Program-made: the position numbers and the translations under genes
Notes under the pieces: generated by a model
Database searches by the model: none
Told to the model about the DNA's origin: nothing
What the model saw: only the letters and a program-made list of their open reading frames with translations
In this document: positions 18,305-31,018 of the stretch, piece after piece
Numbering within the stretch: the first letter of the stretch is position 1
How the letters are laid out: the number at the start of each line of letters is the position of its first letter
From: Telmatactis stephensoni
Taxonomy: Eukaryota; Cnidaria; Anthozoa; Actiniaria; Isophelliidae
Length of the DNA: 64,000 nucleotides
Direction: 5' to 3'
Assembly (NCBI GenBank): GCA_029948255.1
Contig: JALIZF010001718.1
Location: 181,001 to 245,000, forward strand

Positions 18305-19530
18305 TTACTTTTCAGCATTAAGCGGCACTAGCTTGTGGATAGGACGAACAACAGTTTTGCTTCCGCACTGTACTTTAGCCACACGAGTATGGCCATCCTT
18401 GCCAGGGTAGACCTCTACTATACGGCCCAAAGGCCAGCGGCCTCTAGGGAGATTCTGCTCTAGGGCAAGCACTATGTCACCTTCTTTCATATCCTTTACA
18501 ACTTCCGTCCACTTGGGTCGTCTGTTTAGCGTAGGAAGATATTCAGTAAGCCATCTTGACCAAACTTGTGTAATCAACTGCTGGACCTTTCTCCAGCGTT
18601 TCCGAGGGTTAAAATCAGTGGTATCTACGGATTCAGGTGCTACTTCTCCTCCCATCTGCCCATGCAAAAAGTGATTTGGTGTTAAGGGTGTAGCGTCCCG
18701 ATAATCTGAGGTCTGATACGTTAAGGGACGTGAGTTCAGCAAGCTTTCTACCCCTGTAAATATGGTGATTAGCTCTTCATCTTTGACGTCACTGTTTCCT
18801 AGCACAGCGTAGATGGCGGTTTTAGCTGCTTTTATCATTGACTCGTGAACACCACCGAAGTGGGGACCAGCTGGAGGGTTGAAATGCCATGTCACCTTTC
18901 TGTACAGGTGATTTGTCCTTCGTTGAATTCGTTCTTTATCAAACTTGTCAACTAGATCTCGCAACTCATTCACAGCACCAACGAAATTGGTTCCGTTATC
19001 ACTGATCATCTCTGTGGGGACACCCCGACGACTTGTGAAGCGTGTTAAAGCGTTAAGAAAACTGTCAGTGTCCAAGCCCCAGGCCATTTCAAGATGTACT
19101 GCCCTAGTGGCCAGACAGGTAAAGAGACATAGGTATCTCTTTTGTCTTGCTTTTCCTCTACCTTGGACCGTTATAAATGGACCAGCGTAATCCACAGCGC
19201 ATTGGTCAAATGGGCGAAAGGTAAACCGGAGTCGAATCTGTGGAAGTGGAGCCATGACCTGGCTGCCACACTTAGCTTTTCTCCTCTTGCACTCATTGCA
19301 CTCGTTTTCCCAGCTTCGGATCTCTTCGCGCGCTGCTATTATCCAAAATCTCTGCGATACTTGAGATAAGATGAAATTTGTTCCAGCTGCATGGTTTGCC
19401 ATTTCATGGTAGTGCTTCACTATTAACTTGCTCACCGGGTGTCCTCTAGGTAAGATGATTGGAAACTTGACAGTCATAGGGAAGATATTCCGCATACTTT
19501 AGTCGTCCTTCTAGCCGGATTATGCCGTTA
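18305..19530 (-). pseudogene. BEL/Pao integrase with DUF5641 tail
   Basis: The frame at 19495-18305 (396 residues) contains the H2C2 zinc region (HYHEMANHAAGTNF to CNECKRRK), the DDE core (DYAGPF, SDNGTNF, GGVHESMI) and the C-terminal DUF5641 region (PLTPNHFLHG, MKEGDIVLALEQNLPRGRWPLGRI). All three catalytic residues are present. It is one frame away from the upstream RT frame, with the change near 19500, so it is not expressed as one polyprotein as written. It would insert the cDNA. Confidence 0.85.
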
Positions 19531-22164
19531 TCATCTAGTCGAGGGGAGAGCTTTACTAGAGGACTGTTGGATGGGATTGATTGACTTGTTCTTTTGCAAC
19601 GCTTTGTACTCTTGTGTAAAGGCTTCATACTGCGTTTGTCGAAATATATCCTCTTCAGCATCAAGGATTTCTTCAGGATAGAGTTCGGTACCTCTGATTC
19701 TGTGGAGTTTTCTTTGCATGTTGTATATGACTCTGATAACTCTGGCATGTACCCGAACCAAACGCGTCCAAGAGGAATAGCGCTTTGGGTTGAGTCTCCA
19801 TTCTTGTATCTCTTGGTCGTTGCTCACTTCCGACTGAACTGGCCTAAGACGAGTGATGAGAACCATTGATGTCTGTCTTCGTTCTTTAACCTCATTAGGT
19901 GGACTAAAATCTGCTCTTGGCCACTGTTTTTCATCTTGGAGTAACCATTCTGGACCATTCCACCATAATGGATTATCAGCTAACTCCTCAGCATTTATAC
20001 CCCTGGATATCAAATCTGCAGGATTCTGGTCTGTAGGGACATATTGCCACTGGGCTGGGTCGCTGTACATCTGTATCTCCCCGACTCTATTGGAGACAAA
20101 CGGTCGAAAGTCCTTGCCGTGACCTCTGATCCACCATAAAACATCAAGACTGTCTGAATAGAAAGTTAAAACGTTTTTGGGTAGTTGTAGGACTCTCATC
20201 AAGACTTGCGTCAACCTCAACCCAATGATAGCAGCCATCAGCTCAAGGCGAGGTACGGTCACGGATTTTAAAGGTGCGACCCGACTCTTAGATGCTATCA
20301 GACGGCACGTTGTAGAGCCTGATGGTTCGTACTCGAACCGTGCATATACTGCGGCACCATAAGCACTTGTGGAGGCATCTACGAAGGTGATTAACTTGAA
20401 TGAACTAGTAGGTGGATTGTTCCTAATGCAACGAGGTATTTTTACTTGGGAAACCTTGGCGAGTGACTCGAGCCATGCTTGAATTCCGTTGGCTATTTCT
20501 TCTTGTATTTCATCATCCCAGTCGTATCCTCTAGCCCAGAGGGTCTGAAGTAACATCTTCCCACGGATGACGACCGGGGATACCAATCCCAGTGGGTCAA
20601 ATATTGCAGCAATTTTCCTTAGTACATTTCTCTTTGTAATCTGCAATGACGTCGAAACAGGGGGAGTCGATACAGTAAGAGTATCTTCACTGCTAGACCA
20701 AGACACACCCAAAGTTTTTGTGATGGGCTGTTCATCATTAATCAGAATTTCTGAAGCACGATATTCTTCAGGGACTTCTCCAACAACCTGTTTGGAGTTG
20801 GATACCCACTTTCGCGGTTGCATGCCTGCAATTTGCCAAAGCTCTTGCAGCTGATGATAAAGTTCCACTCCTGTTTGGTCATCTTCTACACTGTCGATTG
20901 AGTCATCCATATAGGTTGACTTGAGCACGGTTTCTGCCGCCAACGGATAACAATCTTGGTTTCTGCGCGCATTCTCTTGGGCAACAAATTGCGCTTCCAT
21001 GGGGGCAGAGTTCTTTCCGAACACAACTCTAGTAAATTCATACTCATCTGGTTGACGGTCGCTTTCATAATCTCGCCAAAGAATTCTGAAGAATGGACGA
21101 TCTTTTTCCGCTATTTCGATTTGCAAGTACATTTCCTTAATGTCGCACACAATACCAACTGGGTTTCTTCGGAACCGAACAAGCACGTCGAACAATTCTG
21201 CTTGCAATTTTGGGCCGGAATGAATTGCATCATTCAGCGACACATCATCGTATTTAGCTGAACAGTCAAATATTATTCGTACCTTTGTAGTCGCCTTATC
21301 CATTCTAACTATTGGAAAGTGAGGTAAATACCATGCAGTGGGTGGAGCCTCTTCTTCTTGTAGAACTTTTCGCATGTAACCCTTTTCAACATAAGCTTCA
21401 AGGGTGGCTTGATACTCTTTCTTGACGAACTCATCCTTATTTGCCAGATTTTTCTCTGTGCTTTCAAGACGCTTGAGTGCCATTTGACGATTATTAGCCA
21501 ACTGAGGACCGTTCTCTTTCCATGGAACTGAAACTTGATACCGCTTTCCCGTATGCACTAATGATGATTGTACTGTTTCGAAAGCCTCCTTTTCTTCTTT
21601 TGTCATTACTCTAGCGCATGGATTCTCCGTTCCATAACTCTCAACTTCCCAGAACCTTCTTAGGATGTTGTTTACATCATTTTCTTCCTGAATACTGTTC
21701 CCATGTTTTGGATACGAGGTGAGGAATGAACGAATAACATGAGATCTTTCTTCGGCTGTCGTTTGTTGTCCAGTAGCTCCGATACATGTCCACCCAAGTG
21801 GTCCCAAGCGAGCAACTGGATCACCATTCTGTCCACGGATGTCAGCCATTGAATAGTGAAGATCGGCGTTGTCCACGCCTATCAAAAGATCGACATATCC
21901 ATTATTTGCTGGTTTCGGAAAATCACATTGTTTCAGGTGTGGAAATTGTTCCTTCTTTTCACTCCAGTCTTCAACTGTGTAAGTCCCTGTGACTTGATGA
22001 GGGCACGTTTTGACTTCAATCACTTTGTTGAAATCTCCACAGACGTTTTCAACTTCAACTCTAACTGGCATAGACTGGAAGGTTTCCACTAAACTATTCA
22101 AGACATGGACTTCTACCTTCTGAAACTGCTCCTTTAAACCTAGCAAATTTGCAACTTCTTTCAT
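19531..22164 (-). pseudogene. BEL/Pao reverse transcriptase and RNase H (877-residue frame)
   Basis: From the N-terminus it carries the end of a DUF1758-type protease region (LLIGVDNADLHY), the RT (WYLPHFPIVRMD, VRIIFDCSA, VCDIKEMYLQIEI, YMDDSIDS as the catalytic box) and an RNase H-like Pao domain (ITFVDASTSAYGAAVY, TVPRLELMAA, FYSDSLDVLWWI, VPTDQNPADLISRG). The long frame is intact, but it is separated from gag/protease upstream and integrase downstream by frameshifts. Confidence 0.9.
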
Positions 22165-22873
22165 TTAGAAATGTTTCGTTTGAAGCATCATCAAGTATAG
22201 CATTCACCTTGGTTTTTTTTCCGTTTGCCTTTAACCATACAGGTATGGTTCGAAGGGAATGCAACTCAGTTTTCTTAACAGCGTTTTGCGTCATCAAGGA
22301 ATACTTTCTTCTCTGTATAACCCCCTCCCGTGAAGGATCTGTGGATGCTGCTGATTGCGAGGACGTTCCTGTGCGAGATGCAGGGGGTGATCTCGGTTGT
22401 TGTAGACTGTACAGCCATTGTTGAGCGGTGTAGCAATCGATGGTGGTTGCGTTGGCATCCGTTCTCATTGCAAGGTTGAGACCTTCCACAATCCTTGCCC
22501 TGATGTTCTCTACTCAAACATCGAAAGCAAAGTTGCTTCGCCTTAGCAATATTCCATCGTTCCTGTATGTTTTTTTGATGGAAGACTCTGCAATTCCATA
22601 TTCCATGGCAAGGTCCCAACGTTCTTCGATTGACTTTTGCTGGAACGCTTTACAATTCCATATGCCGTGATTGACACCATTGCAGAATGTACAAGGTGGC
22701 TTGGATTTTTCTTCTGTAGGCTTGCGCCTTGGTTGAGGTCCTGCATTGAAGAAGGATCTTGGTTTACTTTTTTCATTACGATTTTTCTGCGTAGGGTTAG
22801 GTTCAGTAGATTTCACTCCAAGGCCATGCGCCATCTCTTCTGCTTCGACTCTAATTGCTACTTCCTCTTTCAA
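22094..22873 (-). pseudogene. BEL/Pao gag zinc knuckles and protease start
   Basis: Three overlapping short frames give CTFCNGVNHGIWNCKAF, then a second, partly duplicated knuckle (GIWNCRVF, CFRCLSREHQGKDC), then a protease active-site segment (VNAILDDASNETFLNE). The duplicated HGIWNC block suggests an internal duplication or a recombinant of two copies. Gag upstream of residue about 20 of this region is lost. Confidence 0.75.
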
Positions 22874-23170
22874 CCACTCTTTAAGGCTGGATTTAGAGGT
22901 AAGTAGTAATTTATTAAGTACAGATACGAGAGCTTCGGGAAGACTATAATATTTTATATTGGAATAACGAATAATTTTGTGAATAAACTTAAGACTTAAG
23001 CTTATGTAAGTGTCATATATTCAGTACACGACGGTTCTGAGCTTGAATTCATTCTTCATTTGTGCCAGCGCGTACCGACATGAGTAGAAATGAGAGACTG
23101 AATCAGTTGACTTATTTGTATTCTATGCTTTATTTTAGATAGCAAGGAGTCGCTTCGGTCACTAATATCA

Positions 23171-24928
23171 TCAAAATGCCACTAGCAGTTCCTGTTGGCA
23201 AAAAGGTCGATTGTAAATGGACCGAATAATTGATTGAGAGACTGGAACATTTTCATGGTCTAGTTTCCAATCTGCTGCATCCGGTTTCGCACGAGACTCT
23301 GCATCTGCAGTCACGTTCAGTAGACCCGGAAGGTGTTCTGCCCTGAGGGTTATTTTGCGGGACAGACACCAATCCCACAGTATGCGAGCATGACTGTCCA
23401 ATGGACCCTTCTTGCCCCCCCCCCCCCATTTTGTTCACATAAGCTATTGCAGAAGTATTGTCCATCTGGATCCATTATCCTTTGTGAAAGCCTTGATTGC
23501 ATGAGTTGCAGCCAGAAGTTCCTGGCAATTTATGTGGAGTTTTGACTCCTCTAGAGACCAAGTTCCCCGAGTTCTCACACCCTCGCATACTGCACCCCAC
23601 CCCGTCCCGGAAGCGTCTGACTGAATAACTAGCTCGGGTAGGAGAGGTTTCACAGGCCTGCAGTGAGCCTTGGCTAGGTTTACTATCCACCACTGCAGGT
23701 CTGAAAGGGATTCTAAATCTAGCTCCTTTTTCTGGTAAAAGGGAACATTTGACATGGCTAGGTATGTCTTCCTTTGTTGGAGGGCCCTGTATTGTAATGG
23801 GGCTTGAAATACAGCCGCCTTTGCAGCTGTGATTTTGCCTATTATGTGCGCTAGGTCTGCTTGTGAAGCTGCAGTCATACCTACCAGGGACTTGCACTCC
23901 CTTATAATGTTTTTCAACTTGTTTTCTGGCAGAGCGAATTCGATTTTCTTGGAGTTTATCTGGACTCCTAGGAATTCCATTTCCTGTGAAGGGGCAAGAA
24001 TAGACTTTTCGTAATTTATTACAAACCCCAAGTTCTCTAGCATATGTATAAGGAGGGCAACATCTCTTCTGGCCCCTGCCTCTATAGTGTTGAGAATCAA
24101 CATATCGTCTATGTATATGCAGATCCTCAGGCCCATTCCTCTCAGATATGCTGCAAGAGGCTTCAGCACCTTGGTGAAAACCCGTGGTGCTGAAGAGAGG
24201 CCGAACGGGAGGCATTTGAACTGATATGTGGTGTTCTTGTGTTGGAAGCAGAGGAACCTCTGGTGAGATTGATGAATAGGAACAGCAAAATATGCGTCCT
24301 TCAGGTCTACTTTGCACATGTAATCGTGAGGTTGTAAGAGGTCCCCTGCAACCCTGAGGTCCTCCATCTTGAAATGATGGTACACAGTGAAATTGTTCAG
24401 AGTTGATAAGTTTATTACTGGACGCTGCCCTCCTCCTTTCTTCTCCACAAGGAAGAGATTGCTGTAGAACAGACCCTTGCGAGGGCAAATTTATTGATTG
24501 GCCTGATTCCTCAAGAGGCTGGCAATATCCTCCTCTATGAGGGAAAGTTCCTTGGCATTTAAAGAAGGGGGATTTGGCAGTCTGCATTGGTAAGAGGTCC
24601 TTGAGAGCTCCAACTTGTAACCTCGGACTGTGTTTAGAGTCCATTGATCTGAGGTTACAAGTTCCCAATTTCTCAGAAAATATCTCCCTGCCCTTGGGAT
24701 ATTGTCTGAGGGGAATAAAATAAAGGGGATTAGGTGATTTACCTTTGTTGAGACTGCTTGTACTTTGAAACTGTGAGCTGTGCCTCTGTCTTCTCCCTCC
24801 CAGGTAAGGCTTCCCTTGGGAGGGGCCCCTCCGAAAATACTGGTTTCCAGTTGAAGAAGAATTCTTTCGATCGATATTCTGATCTTTCTTGAAGGGGGGA
24901 CCAGAAGTATTTGATGCACTAGCAGCAT
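23171..24928 (-). pseudogene. DIRS-like reverse transcriptase and RNase H
   Basis: The upstream part (24928-24491) has the NWELVTSD/NTVRGYKL lead-in typical of DIRS RT. An in-frame TAA at 24493-24491 interrupts it. The part at 24448-23444 contains RT motifs (PVINLSTLNNF, CKVDLKDAYFAVPI, LPFGLSSAPRVFTK, YIDDMLIL) and the RNase H start (VIQSDASGTGWG, CQELLAATHA). After a frame change at the 13-C tract at 23417-23429, RNase H continues (DNTSAIAYVNKMGG, AEHLPGLLNVTAD). The polymerase site is present but the gene is broken twice. Confidence 0.85.
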
Positions 24929-25952
24929 GCCTACCTACAGATGAGGGTTGTTCGCTGTGACTAGGCAGTTTCTTTTTATAAGGCGTCTTCTTACTAGAAG
25001 GCTGGATGGCTTTAGCCACTTTCTCCGCCAGTTCACCAACAAAATTTAACTCTTTTGCTTGGGACACACCAAAGATAAATTTCTGCATAGGATCAGAGTG
25101 CTTTCCTAGCTCTGTTATATCTGTGATACGTGACGTTTTTACAATATCCTGGCGGCGGTGCTTGTTTACTGTTGCTACTGCATGACCCAACAAGCGAAGA
25201 CTCTTGATAATTAGCTTAATTGCCTCGTCAACGCGAACAGACTCGGGATCATTTTTAAGATGGTGCAGGAGCAAGCACAGCGGCCCAGCAGCATCCATGT
25301 AATTGCGTTGGGAAACCTGGAGATCCTGCTCCCAGCGCAAGTTTGAAAGCACCTGTTTACCCTGCAACAATACTAGCCAACGATCCAATTCTGGCACATG
25401 TAGAGCCGGCACATTTGGCTTCGGGTATTGTTTAACAAGCTCGGCGTGAGCCTTGTCTTCCATACAGGAGCGAAAATAGATATCAATTAGTTCCTTTAGA
25501 TCTTTCTCTATATTCCACATGCAATATTTACTATTCGTACTTCCCGAAAGTGGAGGAACGTCGTCCACAACGGAAACTTTAGACGATTGAGCGGTCACTT
25601 CTTGTTTGGCTGCCTCGAGAGCAGCAGTGAACGGGTCAACGGGCTCCGTTCTCGCCGTTTTACGCTTCGGTTCCGAAGCTTTATTACCCTCAAGTTCAAA
25701 AGCAGCACTTGGAGCGTGAAGACTTAGAATACTAGCCTGATATGGACGCTTACGATGACCCGTAGGAGCATCTTTTTGTGCTGATGGCGCGAAGCCGTTC
25801 AATGAAAGGCGCTCGTCTTGCAATGCCACCTGAAGTACTGCGTTCTCTGCCAATTCTTCGACTTCCTCGTTGTTTGACGAGCCCCTTGGGGAGTCGTGAG
25901 GATTGTCGACATGTTTTGAGCCCGTAGGATCATTTGGCAGATCGTATTCCAT
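24700..25952 (-). pseudogene. DIRS-like gag
   Basis: The first roughly 415 residues from the ATG at 25952 read as gag: acidic N-terminus, nuclear-type basic stretch, then helical regions (KDLKELIDIYFRS, AAGPLCLLLHHLK) and a basic Ser/Gln-rich tail. The same frame remains open down to 23475 by chance over the RT gene and is not coding there. It overlaps the RT start in another frame, as in many DIRS elements. Function would be packaging of element RNA. Confidence 0.65.
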
Positions 25953-26039
25953 AGAAAAAGAAGAAATTCTAAGCCGAAACTAAGATAAACAACACACTGC
26001 AAACATGCAAAGTGAAAATGGCCGCCGATCGTTGGGGCT

Positions 26040-26372
26040 GCAGGGGTTTATGGGATATTTGTTTCCATATAAGGTCGAGATGACCTCTTTTTGTCGTGAT
26101 ATTTCGCGCCTTTTTTTTTATAGCTTTAAAGACTTTGGAATTTTGATTTTTATGGCCAAGACCAATTAGTGAATTCGGAGTGCAACATGTTATAGAATTA
26201 GAAAATGGTACAGTAAAATTTTGGTAATAAATAAACAATCGAAGAAGGACGTTCTGACTGACATGTTCAGAACTGGGAATGACTACAATCATCATTCCTG
26301 CTTTTTGAGCCTTTGAATAGATTGAAAATGCACCATCACAATTTGCACACCAATTTTCCTTGGTGTGGAACC
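26040..26372 (-). pseudogene. Orphan exon-like frame, possible protease-associated (PA) type domain
   Basis: A good splice acceptor (TTGTTTTCCAG) at about 26373 opens a frame with NWCANCDGAFSIYSKAQKAG followed by MMIVVIPSS. This recalls the Cys-containing core of PA domains (C..F..KA..AQ.AG..), but the match is short. Downstream it decays into AT-rich sequence. No partner exon is visible. It could equally be chance. Confidence 0.25.
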
Positions 26373-26389
26373 TGGAAAACAAGGGAATT

Positions 26390-28224
26390 CACATTGAAAA
26401 ATTCAACTTTTATGAATTCAATCAAATAGAAAATGCAAAATTTGAAATCATTTGGTTTATATATTTTATCAAGAAATCAAATCGCGGATGTCACGTACTT
26501 CAATTAGCACAATCATATTTATTTATTCGATCATATACAGAATCGCCGTGATAATCTAAATTTCACTCCCGTACGAATAGAAGAACAAAAGTTGATAGTA
26601 AGCAACACTTAGACAAAATTAAGACTTGTAGATCACTTTTACTCAGAGACTTTGGGACCAAATTTTGACCAAAAGTTTTTCTACTGTAATTAAGTCACTG
26701 ACCGGCAGAGTTGAAATTTTGTCCAAGTTTCGATTATCAGTTGCCTGTACAGTGTGCCGAGGCTAGAGAAAAACAGCTAGCTGGACACTGCACCGCTAAC
26801 TTTAATCACTTACCATTTCTAAATAAAGATAAAATACTTTGTATGGTGAAAGATTTTTGTTTCCGAGGAAAATAGGGAAAATTGAAAACCGCCAGTCAAA
26901 TAGTATTTCAAAGTCATTGACCGGCTGACGATCAAATAGCCTCAACTTATGGCGGTAAAGATACGACACAAATTTGCATAAAATGCAGAGTTACAAATAA
27001 ATCCACAGAATTATTACATGGGAACTTTGTGTAATCATTTTTGAGCACAACCAAGTATCAATTGGAAAGCCATAGATTAATGACTCAAGAACGTTTGTAG
27101 AAATTTACATCAAAAGATAAACGATTTATCAGGTCTGATCTCCGAATTCAAAAAAAATATTACATTTCAACAAACAATTCAAGAACACTGAATAAGTAAT
27201 ATCAGTTGAAACTTACCCTCAACTAGCAGATAAAACAGCTAGAATATAGCTACCTTCTTCATACAAACTTTGGCGCCAAAACTGAATCTCCATGTTCGTT
27301 GAAGATTTGCCGCTTTCATAGACCAAATGAAAGCGTAAGCCTGCATCTATGGAGATTTTGCTTCTTTAAAATTGTCTTCACAGTAGAATGATCAAATTCA
27401 AACCCCTTAGTATCACTGATATCATGGTCAGTATCGCTGATATCATGGTCAATGTAATAACTTAGAGTTGTATTTACATTTTGTAACCGTGGTGAAGTAC
27501 GATGTGTCAGGAGGTCAATGTAATACAAGTATATTTCCAGTTATTTCAGTTCCGTTTGCTATTCTCCAATTATGCTTTAGGCTGATGGACGACGAGTACG
27601 GCAAAATGTTGTTTCAATGATCAGGATTTTCTTAGACGCTTATTCTTAAACATTAGGATATTTGTATTTGTCATAAAATCAGGATTTTTTGGCCATTTAC
27701 CTAAGACATCTCGGTTAAATCACTGATTGAATAAGTCGATCAGACGTATGACCCATTCGGTAATTTCGGTCGTGATGTATGACCCATTTGGTAGTTTGGC
27801 AAAAAGGCGTACTGTATCATACAATATAGGCTTCAAATCATTCAATTAATGTAAAGAAAATGCTTTTATTAATCACCACCGTATTTACAACTAAAGGTAT
27901 ATATTTATGTCTAAAATGTTTCCTCATACTCTGAATAATAAACTGCTTTGCATTATTTTTTACTCGTACCGGTTACAACTTGCAAACATAAGGGAGTTTG
28001 ATCAGTGATTGGCATCTGTGAATTATTTCACAACTAGGGCGTACTTACCCGTATATCCAGGAGTAATCCTGGTATGCACTCTAGCTATGAATTTGTTACA
28101 AGAGAACAAATCGATAACAAATCCATATTTATAAGTAATTAGTTTATGTGCATGCAAAGATATAAAGTTGACAGCTAAGAAAATATTTTTAAAGCTATGA
28201 GAAACTCAACTGACATTTAGGAAG
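26390..28224. other. Noncoding, no gene recognised
   Basis: AT-rich DNA. The only structure noted is a 25-bp direct duplication containing GATATCATGGTCA near 27417-27452. Confidence 0.6.
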
Positions 28225-29644
28225 ATTTAATAATAATAATACGTAATTTCTATAAATAGACAACCTGAGTGGAGATTTAATTCACACTACAGGTGTAAGA
28301 TACTGCTTAGCCTCGACCCCAAGACCTAATAATAATACGGAATTTCTATAAATAGACAACCCGAGTGGAGATTTAATTCACACTACAGGTGTAAGATACT
28401 GCTTAGCCTCGACCCCAAGACCTGGGGCTTAGAGACAAAGCACACTCTGCAGAATGAGGGTGGTCTCTATGACCGCAGACGTCTGCATACCACCCAGCAC
28501 GTCTGGAATACCGAGATCTTTCAGGTACCCCTCAAGATTACTTGACACGACCCCTAGACAACCAACAACCAACGGAACCACCTTTGTTCACACCCGGTGC
28601 AACTTTCGTATCTCCTTTGCAAGAGGAGAATATTTAGCAATTTTCTCCTCTTCCTTCACCACCATGATCCCAAGGCACCGAGAAATCAACAAAGGTCCAC
28701 TTACGAAATAATAATAATACGGAATTTCTATAAATAGACAACCTGAGTGGAGATTTTATTCACACTACGGGTGTAAGATACTGCTTAGCCTCGACCCCAA
28801 GACCTGGGGCTTAGAGACTAAGCACACTCTGCAGAATGAGGGTGGTCCCTATGACCGCAGACGTCTGCATACCACCCAGCACGTCTGGAATACCCAGATC
28901 TTTCAGGTACCCCTCAAGATTACTAGACACGACCCCTAGACAACCAACAACCAACGGAACCACCTTTGTTGACACCCAGTGCAACTTTCGTATCTCCTTT
29001 GCAAGAGGAGAATATTTAGCAATTTTCTCCTCTTCCTTCACCACCACATTACGATCCCAAGGCACCGAGAAATCAACAAAGGTCCACTTACGAGCCGCTC
29101 GATTCAACACAGTAACATCTGGACGATTATGTTCCATCTTCTGTGTTGTCATGACGCTCCTGTCCCACCAAATCTCTACTTCTCCATCATCCGAAATCCT
29201 AACCTCATCTGGAACCTCCTGATACCAAACATCAGCACATTTCACTCCATACTTCCGACACAGCTCCCAATACACCCTCAACCCCATCCGGTCATGTCTC
29301 TTCTTATATTGCTTCTGGGCCAAAACACTACAACCACTCGCCAAATGGCCAACAGACTCCACCTCCTTCCCACAAACCCTACACTTTGGATCCACATTCT
29401 CTTTCTGAATGGTTGCCCGGAAAAACCTTGTCCTCAGAGCTTGCTCCTGTGCTGCAAAAACAAACCCCTCAGTGCCCTTACCCAAATATCCTGCCCTTAA
29501 CCACTGCCAAGACCGCTCATCAGCAACCTCGCTCACATCCCCCATGCAACCTCTTCTCTAGGAAATTTTCTTTCCTCTCCTTCTGCACCCTCTTCTTATA
29601 CTCCTTCTTTGTCTCACCAACCTGCAACGACTCACCAACCACCT

Positions 29645-29646
<2 letters not shown>
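28225..29646 (-). mobile_element. Head-to-tail array of non-LTR retrotransposon 3' ends
   Basis: Three 5'-truncated copies lie in the same direction: A 28225-28326, B 28327-28706, C 28707-29646. All end at the same 3' terminus (GGTTGTCTATTTATAGAAAT then (ATT)n on the minus strand). B and C share over 95% identity by eye. A fourth 43-bp scrap lies at 29704-29746 inside the microsatellite. Each copy joins the ATT tail of the next, as if new insertions targeted the tail of old ones. Confidence 0.8.
28811..29545 (-). pseudogene. Non-LTR retrotransposon C-terminal domain
   Basis: This 244-residue frame has the zinc-knuckle-like CRVCGKEVESVGHLASGC, followed by YKKRHDRMG and a restriction-like region (RPDVTVLN, WTFVDFSVPWD, KYSPLAKEI). 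This is the tail of a non-LTR polymerase with a CCHC motif and PD-(D/E)xK-like residues, as in restriction-enzyme-like-endonuclease or related clades. The RT itself is missing because of 5' truncation. Confidence 0.75.
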
Positions 29647-29708
<62 letters not shown>

Positions 29709-29786
29709 GTAATTTCTATAAATAGACAACCTGAGTGGAGATTTAATAATAATAATAATAATGATAATAATAATAATAATAATAAG
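29647..29786. repeat. (AAT)n microsatellite
   Basis: Long AAT runs at 29647-29706 and 29744-29786, split by a scrap of the LINE 3' end. Poly-Asn and poly-Ile frames across it are artefacts. Confidence 0.95.
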
Positions 29787-30199
29787 ATGCAAGAAAGGAG
29801 GAATAAGGACTGCTAAGAACTATTCAATACAGCTTAGCTTAGGAATTGAAAATCCCGCAAAGTTGTGAAAACAAAACCTAAAGAATTTGAATAAAGAGTC
29901 AATAATAATAATTATTAAATTGTTGGGCATGAAGACAAATGCTGTTTTAAGGTGACGCCATATATTATTGGAAGTTTTTAGGAATTAAGATTTTAGAAGT
30001 TTTATAGTCAAGATAGGTTTATTTGATATATTTGTTAAGAGTTTATAGTCCCATAGGTTACGCTTAGTGCCCTATGAGGGCTTCATGTATGCATTCAGAT
30101 GTTTGATAAACTACATAATAATAATAACTTTATTTCAACATCATAGACTTGCGTCTAAAATACATTGATATTATAAAAAATTGAAAAAGAAATGTAAAA

Positions 30200-30390
30200 A
30201 TGTCAGTTTGTGGACACTAGATTACTGGTTTCTTATTAGTTCATTGTTATAGTTCCTACTTGCTTTTATAATGAATGAGTTAGCAGTTCTTTGAGTACGG
30301 GTTGATGCCACTTTGAGTGTGCCTCTAGCTTGTGATCTTGTAGAGTATTGATTTTTGTAATATTGAGGAAACAGATGGTTTAGTTTGTGT
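30200..30390 (-). pseudogene. LINE (L2/CR1-like) ORF end, relic
   Basis: The minus strand reads LNHLFPQYYKNQYSTRSQ, then ARGTLKVASTRTQRTANSF, ending in a stop at about 30219. This matches the C-terminal tail of L2/CR1-type LINE proteins. An AAT-rich tail at 30110-30125 follows. Confidence 0.6.
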
Positions 30391-31018
30391 TCTTAATTTG
30401 TAATTAATCTCCGATTTTTACTGATATGGAATTACCAATCTGATTATCCTTCAAATGATAACTGGAAAAGAACCTGGAGGTAGACTTTCTGTCTCTTGTT
30501 GGAAATAAGATTGGTTCTTGTTACAAGCCTAACCTCAGGATAGTCCCACCTACTTTTGCATATTCACCTGACTATGCCCTAGTCAAGTTTTAACCTAGAT
30601 TTCTTTCTGGTTTCAAGCTTTCTTTGAAATGTCTTAAGACTAGTTAGAAGCCCTTCACTTTTGTTGCTTATTTCTATAATTTCTATTCTTTGATCTAACT
30701 TTTCTCTATATGTAATTCTTGACTTAGACTCAGAATACTTGCTTGAGTCTTTGGCTCATTAAGATATATTTTTGTAGTATCAACCAATCAGAAGGTACCA
30801 ATAGTTGACAATATAATTTATTGTATGATTGACATTGTGACGGATAACTAGCATAAGTAGAGAATAGCTAGAGTTAGTTGTTGGTTGGTGTAAGTTGTGA
30901 ACACCGAATAAATCAAAGGCACAAACGGTACCTGTACTACTAAGAGGTGTCCTCGTAACAAATTCATTAATGAAATGTATATTGGCCAAATTGCTGGTCG
31001 CAAAGCAACGATTAAAGC
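30391..31018. other. Noncoding, no gene recognised
   Basis: No motif or repeat supported beyond AT-rich sequence. Confidence 0.55.

Larger units (their letters stand above)
18305..22880 (-). mobile_element. BEL/Pao retrotransposon, 5'-truncated and frameshifted
   Basis: The minus strand carries a gag zinc-knuckle region, aspartic protease, Pao-type RT/RNase H and integrase with DUF5641, in BEL/Pao order. The gag N-terminus and the LTRs are not found. Frame changes occur near 22600, 22300, 22165 and 19500. It abuts the DIRS-like fragment starting at 23171. Confidence 0.85.
23171..25952 (-). mobile_element. DIRS-like retrotransposon fragment (gag, RT, RNase H)
   Basis: The minus strand encodes a gag-type protein from the ATG at 25952, then an overlapping RT/RNase H. 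No tyrosine recombinase or terminal repeat follows; the fragment stops at about 23171, next to unrelated BEL/Pao sequence. It is a truncated copy from a different family than the 12-17 kb element. Confidence 0.8.

Noticed and set aside
17929..23150. LTR pair for the 18-23 kb BEL/Pao fragment
   Set aside because: No matching sequence found between the two flanks by eye.
23475..24700. Continuation of the long gag frame (to 825 residues)
   Set aside because: The RT motifs are in the other minus-strand frame; this part is open by chance.
29520..29792. Poly-Asn / poly-Ile reading frames
   Set aside because: Produced by translating the AAT microsatellite.
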